From Victivallales bacterium (GTDB taxonomy: Bacteria > Verrucomicrobiota > Lentisphaeria > Victivallales > JAUVCU01), in the NCBI GenBank assembly GCA_029934175.1, contig JAOZMT010000035.1, positions 1-11,341 of the forward strand: a stretch of DNA of 11,341 nucleotides. Reading direction: 5' to 3'. The translations under genes were made by a program, and so were the position numbers. The notes below the pieces were generated by a model. It had not been told where the DNA came from and did not search any database. It saw only the letters and a list, made by a program, of their open reading frames with translations. Every line of letters starts with the position of its first letter. Position 1 is the stretch's first letter. Shown here in pieces: positions 8,601 to 11,341 of this stretch.

Positions 8601-11341
8601 ATTCTAGTGAATTAGTTCCTCCAGAATTAGAGTCTGTTTTTCTTGAAGCTGATGGTAGATTAAGACTTATATTTAATGAAAAAATGGGGAAAGCATCTAT
8701 TACAGATGTTACAAATTATGTTATAACGACTGGGATTGAAATAATATCTGCGACTTTAGCAAATGGTGGTAGAACAGCTTATTTAACTCTAGGAACTATT
8801 ACTCCAGGGAATTATACAGTTGTTGTTGATGGAGCTAAAGATATTGCTGGAAATCCTTGTTTAGATCAAGCTGATTTCTCGGTTGCGGGAAGCGCAAGTT
8901 CTGAAGGTTTAACTACTTTATATACTTTTGAAGAAACTGGTGCGGCTGCAACTTTAACAGAATCTGATGATATTGTTGGCGATAAAAATGCCACTCTATA
9001 TCAATATACAACTTATGGACACCCAGGACATTCAGGAAATGCTTTTGGGGTTTCTCATAGTAGTCAGCAATCTGCAATTAGTTTCCCGATAGGAGTTTTC
9101 CCGAGTAATGCAACGCCTGTTGAGTATCAAAAAGGATATATGAACTTATGGATTAAAACTGAGGAATCAGGGCCTACTGAAAATACATCAAGACCTCTAT
9201 CTATTTTTGCACTTGCTGATCATGATGGAACTTATAAAGCTATTAATGTATTTTTAAGGGATGGTCATGTTGGGTTACATTTTCAAAAAAGTAGTGATAA
9301 ATATTCATCTACATCTGCGAGTTATGCAGATATGCTATTTGACAATACTAAAATTGATGATAATAAATGGCACATGATAACTCTAAAAGCTTGGAGAGAT
9401 GATGATGCTGGTGAATTATATTATGCTTTATATGTTGATGGACTTCAAAAAATAAAAATAGATATTAATAAAGGAGATTTTTCAGAAACAGAATTATTGC
9501 CTCCGGGAATATATAATAATTCAACAATGCACACCACTTGGCATAGAGCTATTGGTGGAAGAGGATCTTTTCAACAATGCTCTGCATATTCTGCTCTTTT
9601 TGATGATGTTTCTTTTTATCATGCTAACGCAGACAATCCTGATGCGTATCTTGATGATGATAAGATTCTTCAATTAGCTGGAGGTGCAGCTAATGCTCCA
9701 ACTTTAAAAACTAATAAAACTATGAGCGTGATAAGATCAACGACTAAGAATTTATCATGGGAAAAACTTGAGGCGATTGATATTGATAATAGTGTTATTA
9801 CATTTACAGTTACAGCAGAAACAAAAAAAGGTAGATTGAAAAATAATGGTTCTCGGATAAGGAATGGCGGAACTTTCACACAAGCTGACATTTATGCTGG
9901 GAAAATTACTTATCAACACACAGCATCTAATGAAAATCCAGATTCATTCACATTTTCTTTTACAGATGGAGCAACAACTCCAGTCACTGATCAAGTTTTC
10001 AATATAACAGTTTTTCCACACACGCCACCTGCATCAATAGAGGTTTACGGGAAAGATGATTTATGGATTCGTAATGGAGATAGTATTACTTCTGAAATGG
10101 ATAATACGAAGTTTTCTGAATTATCAGTTGGTGAAACTGAAACAAGAACATTCACTATCAAAAATGATAATAGTGGAGCTCTTCAAGTTGCAATATCTGT
10201 TGATTTGATTGATTTTAATATAACTGGACCTTCTATAGTTGCGGCAGGAGGAGAAGAAACATTTGATATTGAATTTAAACCACTTACTCCTGATAAAAAA
10301 ACGGCTGTGGTAACTATCACATCGAATGCGATTAACGCAAATAAATATCAATTCTCAATTGAAGGTGATGTTGCAGGTGCGGTAGGCGATACAACTCCGC
10401 CTGTTATTTCATTTTCTCCTAGTGATGGTGCAACTAATAAAGCTATAACAACTTCTATTGTTATTTCTTTTGATGAAAATATTAGAAAAATAGATAATAA
10501 CCCTATTCTAGAATCTGAATTAAATGATTTTATTACATTTAAGAAAGGTAATTCAGGTGGTTCGGATATTGCATATTCCGCAGTTTGGACTAATGATAAA
10601 CAAATAACTGTTACTCCAAATGCTAATTTGCTTAATTCGCAAACTTATTATTTATCTTTTCTTCCAGTTGAAGATTTATCTGATAATCCAACGAGTATCC
10701 AAGAAATATCTTTTACAACTGCTAGTGCTGGGAATAATGCGCCAGTAATCACAGAAGGTAACTCTATTTCTAGAACAATTGATGAAGATAATTCACCAAC
10801 AGCTTTTGCATTAACTTTAAATGCAACTGACGCTAACGGCGATACTATTTCATGGTCAGTCAAAACTCAAGCATCAAATGGTGTTGCAATTGCTTCTGGC
10901 ACTGGATTAAGCAAAGTTATTTCATATAATCCTAATGCTAATTATCACGGAACTGATTCTTTTGAAATTGAAGTTTCCGATGGTGCGGCAACTGATACGA
11001 TAACTATTAGCGTAACAATAAATTCAATAAATGATATTCCAAACAATCTTGCAGTTCCAATTATAAATGGAGGAAAAGCTGTTAACGAAAGTCATTCAGT
11101 AACTCAAGGAAGTTGGAATGATGATGGAACAATTGATTCTTACACATATCAATGGCATCGTGCAGATAATGTTTCTGGTTTAAATAGTTCAGATATAACA
11201 GGGCAAACAGCTCAAACTTATACAACAACAGATTTAGACAACGCAAAATATATATCTGCAACAGTTACCGTAACAGATAACGATGGCGCTGCGGTTTCCG
11301 CAACATCAGAATGGTTCGGAGTTATTGGCGAAGAAGGAACT
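2690..11341 (+). CDS. Giant exported multidomain protein with N-terminal M6-like metallopeptidase (3' end outside window)
   Basis: The frame is open for 2884 codons without a stop and continues past the window. Residues 1-23 are a signal peptide (MRKLKQ, then a hydrophobic stretch, cleavage near VKG/A). Residues ~97-422 form an M6-type zinc peptidase: SxxxxYFYYPSFGKMD (114 on), the acidic DGNGDGNVE (178-186), HEMGH (232-236), DPMGAG as Met-turn (258-263) and GLIIWHDG (344-351). After it, by eye: two BACON-like modules (~424-648), choice-of-anchor-D/ASH-like (~648-782), PPC-like with DDTDWFKF at 818 (~783-922), ASH-like (928-1050), cadherin-like (1054-1154), CADG/He_PIG-like (1155-1252), LamG (1255-1487), two Calx-beta-like (1495-1711), a MAM-like sandwich (1713-1857), a third Calx-beta-like (1862-1970), Big_5-like (1974-2065), LamG (2070-2325), CSPG/cadherin-like (2333-2440), ASH-like (2445-2560), Big_5-like (2566-2676), cadherin-like (2682-2780) and Ig-like (2784-2884). 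The probable role is a secreted or surface protease/adhesin acting on protein or glycan substrates. The frame and peptidase call are secure; individual beta-domain names and borders are approximate. Confidence 0.9.
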   Translation, partial: MRKLKQFVLSVTVIIFTVMNVKGADPVLMQPWKPAEEGSRRLDAWPQGVFNGLTIEVSDAINGENIGFLPSFDDLVSNYNEVSSPNEEDHQWHENCTRGTDLTKTCDEDEVGQSGSIWDYFYYPSFGKMDYAHSTIQCRVTDDNGDMVGAIGSPSTGGVLLNAIGKLDKLGYDFTQLDGNGDGNVETMSYRVEAGFTWHAAVFGYPFGAGLELPLSYAANHSGIGVFGFVCHEMGHACYGLGESYAPSDGSCMVLKWDPMGAGAVKRPSPYSVIDRVNPGFFNFVDIDENTSKRLAVRVDNELAYTYKKGGGSNETFFIWTRQKRGYEKKSGALKTGDIDEYGGLIIWHDGNIEEADGRNNLINKKYSYHENTLYRAPEYPAFNAQTNPNSNWKSGVESGLNIHSISEDHEMMTFVVGKGIPNGTPTLNVDDDKVTGFTYLGTQPVMPMKFGIWNEQSGTLKYEVHIPKHADWLHADVTTGDVSDEGDIVTLTVPNAKNMKAGIYHAVIEVVAGNNQVKKVDFEFAINAEPDMRLDRTVIDMEVNPSDFDLIPACDFAGFSIINTSMGRMNYEATVIQGADWLYLRQDKGFIRSVMQGWVWLECDKDKLIPGTEYTAKIKVKATDILGNNVASNNQIVTVKMKVKDTNSTRLLLYPDSKLDPDNPEMITESGDIFAFFDKGTEFYEVLVNTIATKDLYFRNVGSTATPITINSITLSGGDDDQFSLTANLPKTMSDFDDFYLPTITFNPTTTGYKRATVVVNHTIGGVTKDFRFDVSGTSTDADGYAHEAFEDTETSAENAPVLKLDGTILRRQLTKDDTDWFKFTVTGSKNVMLTVKDPYHPYPYYKDSNNRKTHVTPKIKVRKKSENSFFVNKWLLIMGKGIIREKGLYVEILLPSLEAGDYIVQIDNGAGIYEISAEAQDSNAQVFGKDVAINHNDTSPTNADGTNFGTVGVGDSKEHSFRISNLSNYRIEFPGQVNDIGHNKGVVLSNTEDFSVAVDLPRMQHKYKNVYFTINFHPTSSGNKTATVTIPTTDPDFPLYTFNIKGSGQSNNPPVISLNSSIPIQIDEGDASSWTAPSLSATDADGDALTWFLFSPAIGGSVTVNGNGSSPNTIVYTPYPDSSFNDSFIVGVRDSKGAEDYMTITVEVTPSDDAPVLLNPLADVEVKVQATSYSSIPLNTFYDPDSVLIYTATLGNGDPLPYWITFDEEYLVLKYSPEESQAGTYQIKIQVKEQVGEQRTASDTFELKATGYLKLHYKMDETSGTTIHDACGNHNGTIVDAANCSSQVIYNQSGVIAKSLEFTKADYANESKMIDLSKTGGNIYTDQNGQDITVSVWIKTSHGVKNTNSYNRYASIMNLGASTSGFRIFINENNKVMLYCHNKETNIISTDAINDGAWHNIIATYHFDPLLGKAFISLTVDGVKMGELDIRFGSEIKADLAELFHLGGIEFSGSGRSYNPFYGNIDDFRLYTKAFTDEEIADLYNSLKDTQIKIDPVETVVLEGGTAIKRVKLSREPNSNKTLKIAKVSGDNNISCDTSTLSFTKNNWNEYQNIEFSATTDSDSDNGTAIFKITSSGMKKVNFTVREADINKTASIIANKNTITITEGQTSLELTVSLGQKLTGDETVSINLESTELGAPSFEVEHKTIAFNSTNWFTPQVIVIQTNDDLDVGNKNIGLRVFVDNETSSSSYADIEKIISVDIIDNDIDIFPRNGIWPTWLTNETFPNKTLDLVTESPQEGNFCIKEIGPESEASSEELFATMKVTDGPFEYALKTNAATGDNNAEVEVLIIDLNLGGKSAVPKIIHSTASMKNNWLTNTIEVPYAAELQFMWKFYHDGNSGSGERHTYWLDSVKFPLISSVKVLDVIEEQNAFLQVSLTMPPEKPVKVFAAPLNGGDDDILLLGTQPPQSSEVFEGSDFLVFTKDNYNIPQTFVFQAKYDTDTVNGSKQFKLTSSFSTDRIVTVTECDSSELVPPELESVFLEADGRLRLIFNEKMGKASITDVTNYVITTGIEIISATLANGGRTAYLTLGTITPGNYTVVVDGAKDIAGNPCLDQADFSVAGSASSEGLTTLYTFEETGAAATLTESDDIVGDKNATLYQYTTYGHPGHSGNAFGVSHSSQQSAISFPIGVFPSNATPVEYQKGYMNLWIKTEESGPTENTSRPLSIFALADHDGTYKAINVFLRDGHVGLHFQKSSDKYSSTSASYADMLFDNTKIDDNKWHMITLKAWRDDDAGELYYALYVDGLQKIKIDINKGDFSETELLPPGIYNNSTMHTTWHRAIGGRGSFQQCSAYSALFDDVSFYHANADNPDAYLDDDKILQLAGGAANAPTLKTNKTMSVIRSTTKNLSWEKLEAIDIDNSVITFTVTAETKKGRLKNNGSRIRNGGTFTQADIYAGKITYQHTASNENPDSFTFSFTDGATTPVTDQVFNITVFPHTPPASIEVYGKDDLWIRNGDSITSEMDNTKFSELSVGETETRTFTIKNDNSGALQVAISVDLIDFNITGPSIVAAGGEETFDIEFKPLTPDKKTAVVTITSNAINANKYQFSIEGDVAGAVGDTTPPVISFSPSDGATNKAITTSIVISFDENIRKIDNNPILESELNDFITFKKGNSGGSDIAYSAVWTNDKQITVTPNANLLNSQTYYLSFLPVEDLSDNPTSIQEISFTTASAGNNAPVITEGNSISRTIDEDNSPTAFALTLNATDANGDTISWSVKTQASNGVAIASGTGLSKVISYNPNANYHGTDSFEIEVSDGAATDTITISVTINSINDIPNNLAVPIINGGKAVNESHSVTQGSWNDDGTIDSYTYQWHRADNVSGLNSSDITGQTAQTYTTTDLDNAKYISATVTVTDNDGAAVSATSEWFGVIGEEGT

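Noticed and set aside
4163..10863. Several short open frames on the opposite strand or in another frame within the giant gene
   Set aside because: The main frame is continuous and domain-like across all of them; they are chance openings in AT-rich sequence.
4300..11341. Tandem DNA repeats or a CRISPR-like array in the long repetitive-looking gene
   Set aside because: The modules recur only at the level of protein folds; no exact repeated DNA units with regular spacing were seen.

Overview
The window is AT-rich bacterial DNA (about one third G+C by eye). Genes are preceded by strong AAGGAG/AGGTGG Shine-Dalgarno sites and sigma-70-like promoters. The two complete genes belong to families that I associate with anaerobic or low-G+C bacteria. 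The third gene, a huge multidomain exported protein, is of a kind common in free-living environmental bacteria. The sequence alone does not place the organism in a phylum.

Left part (1-2440), transcribed leftwards. A small gene for a DUF2294/MpsC-family protein (2003-2359) is read first. After a 227-base gap comes a gene for a stand-alone FMN-binding glutamate-synthase-type protein (132-1775), which ends in a strong intrinsic terminator (82-120). The gap holds its own promoter candidate, a hairpin with an A.G/G.A internal loop, and a terminator-like hairpin with a U tract just before the ribosome binding site. It therefore looks like an attenuated leader, although the same terminator could simply end the upstream gene's transcript.

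Middle (2360-2689) is the divergent intergenic region. It has one good leftward promoter, a perfect 7-bp-stem hairpin flanked by 13-bp direct repeats, and two copies of a 12-bp interrupted palindrome 31 bp apart immediately before the rightward gene.

Right part (2690-11341) is one uninterrupted rightward reading frame of 2884 codons that runs off the window end. It encodes an exported protein with an N-terminal signal peptide and an M6-like (immune-inhibitor-A-type) zinc metallopeptidase domain. Behind these follows a long train of beta-sandwich modules: BACON-like, choice-of-anchor-D/ASH-like, PPC-like, cadherin-like, LamG, Calx-beta-like and Big_5-like. It is most likely a secreted or surface-anchored protease or adhesin; its C-terminal anchoring or sorting signal lies outside the window. 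I saw no CRISPR array, rRNA, tRNA, transposase, phage gene or recognisable defence system.
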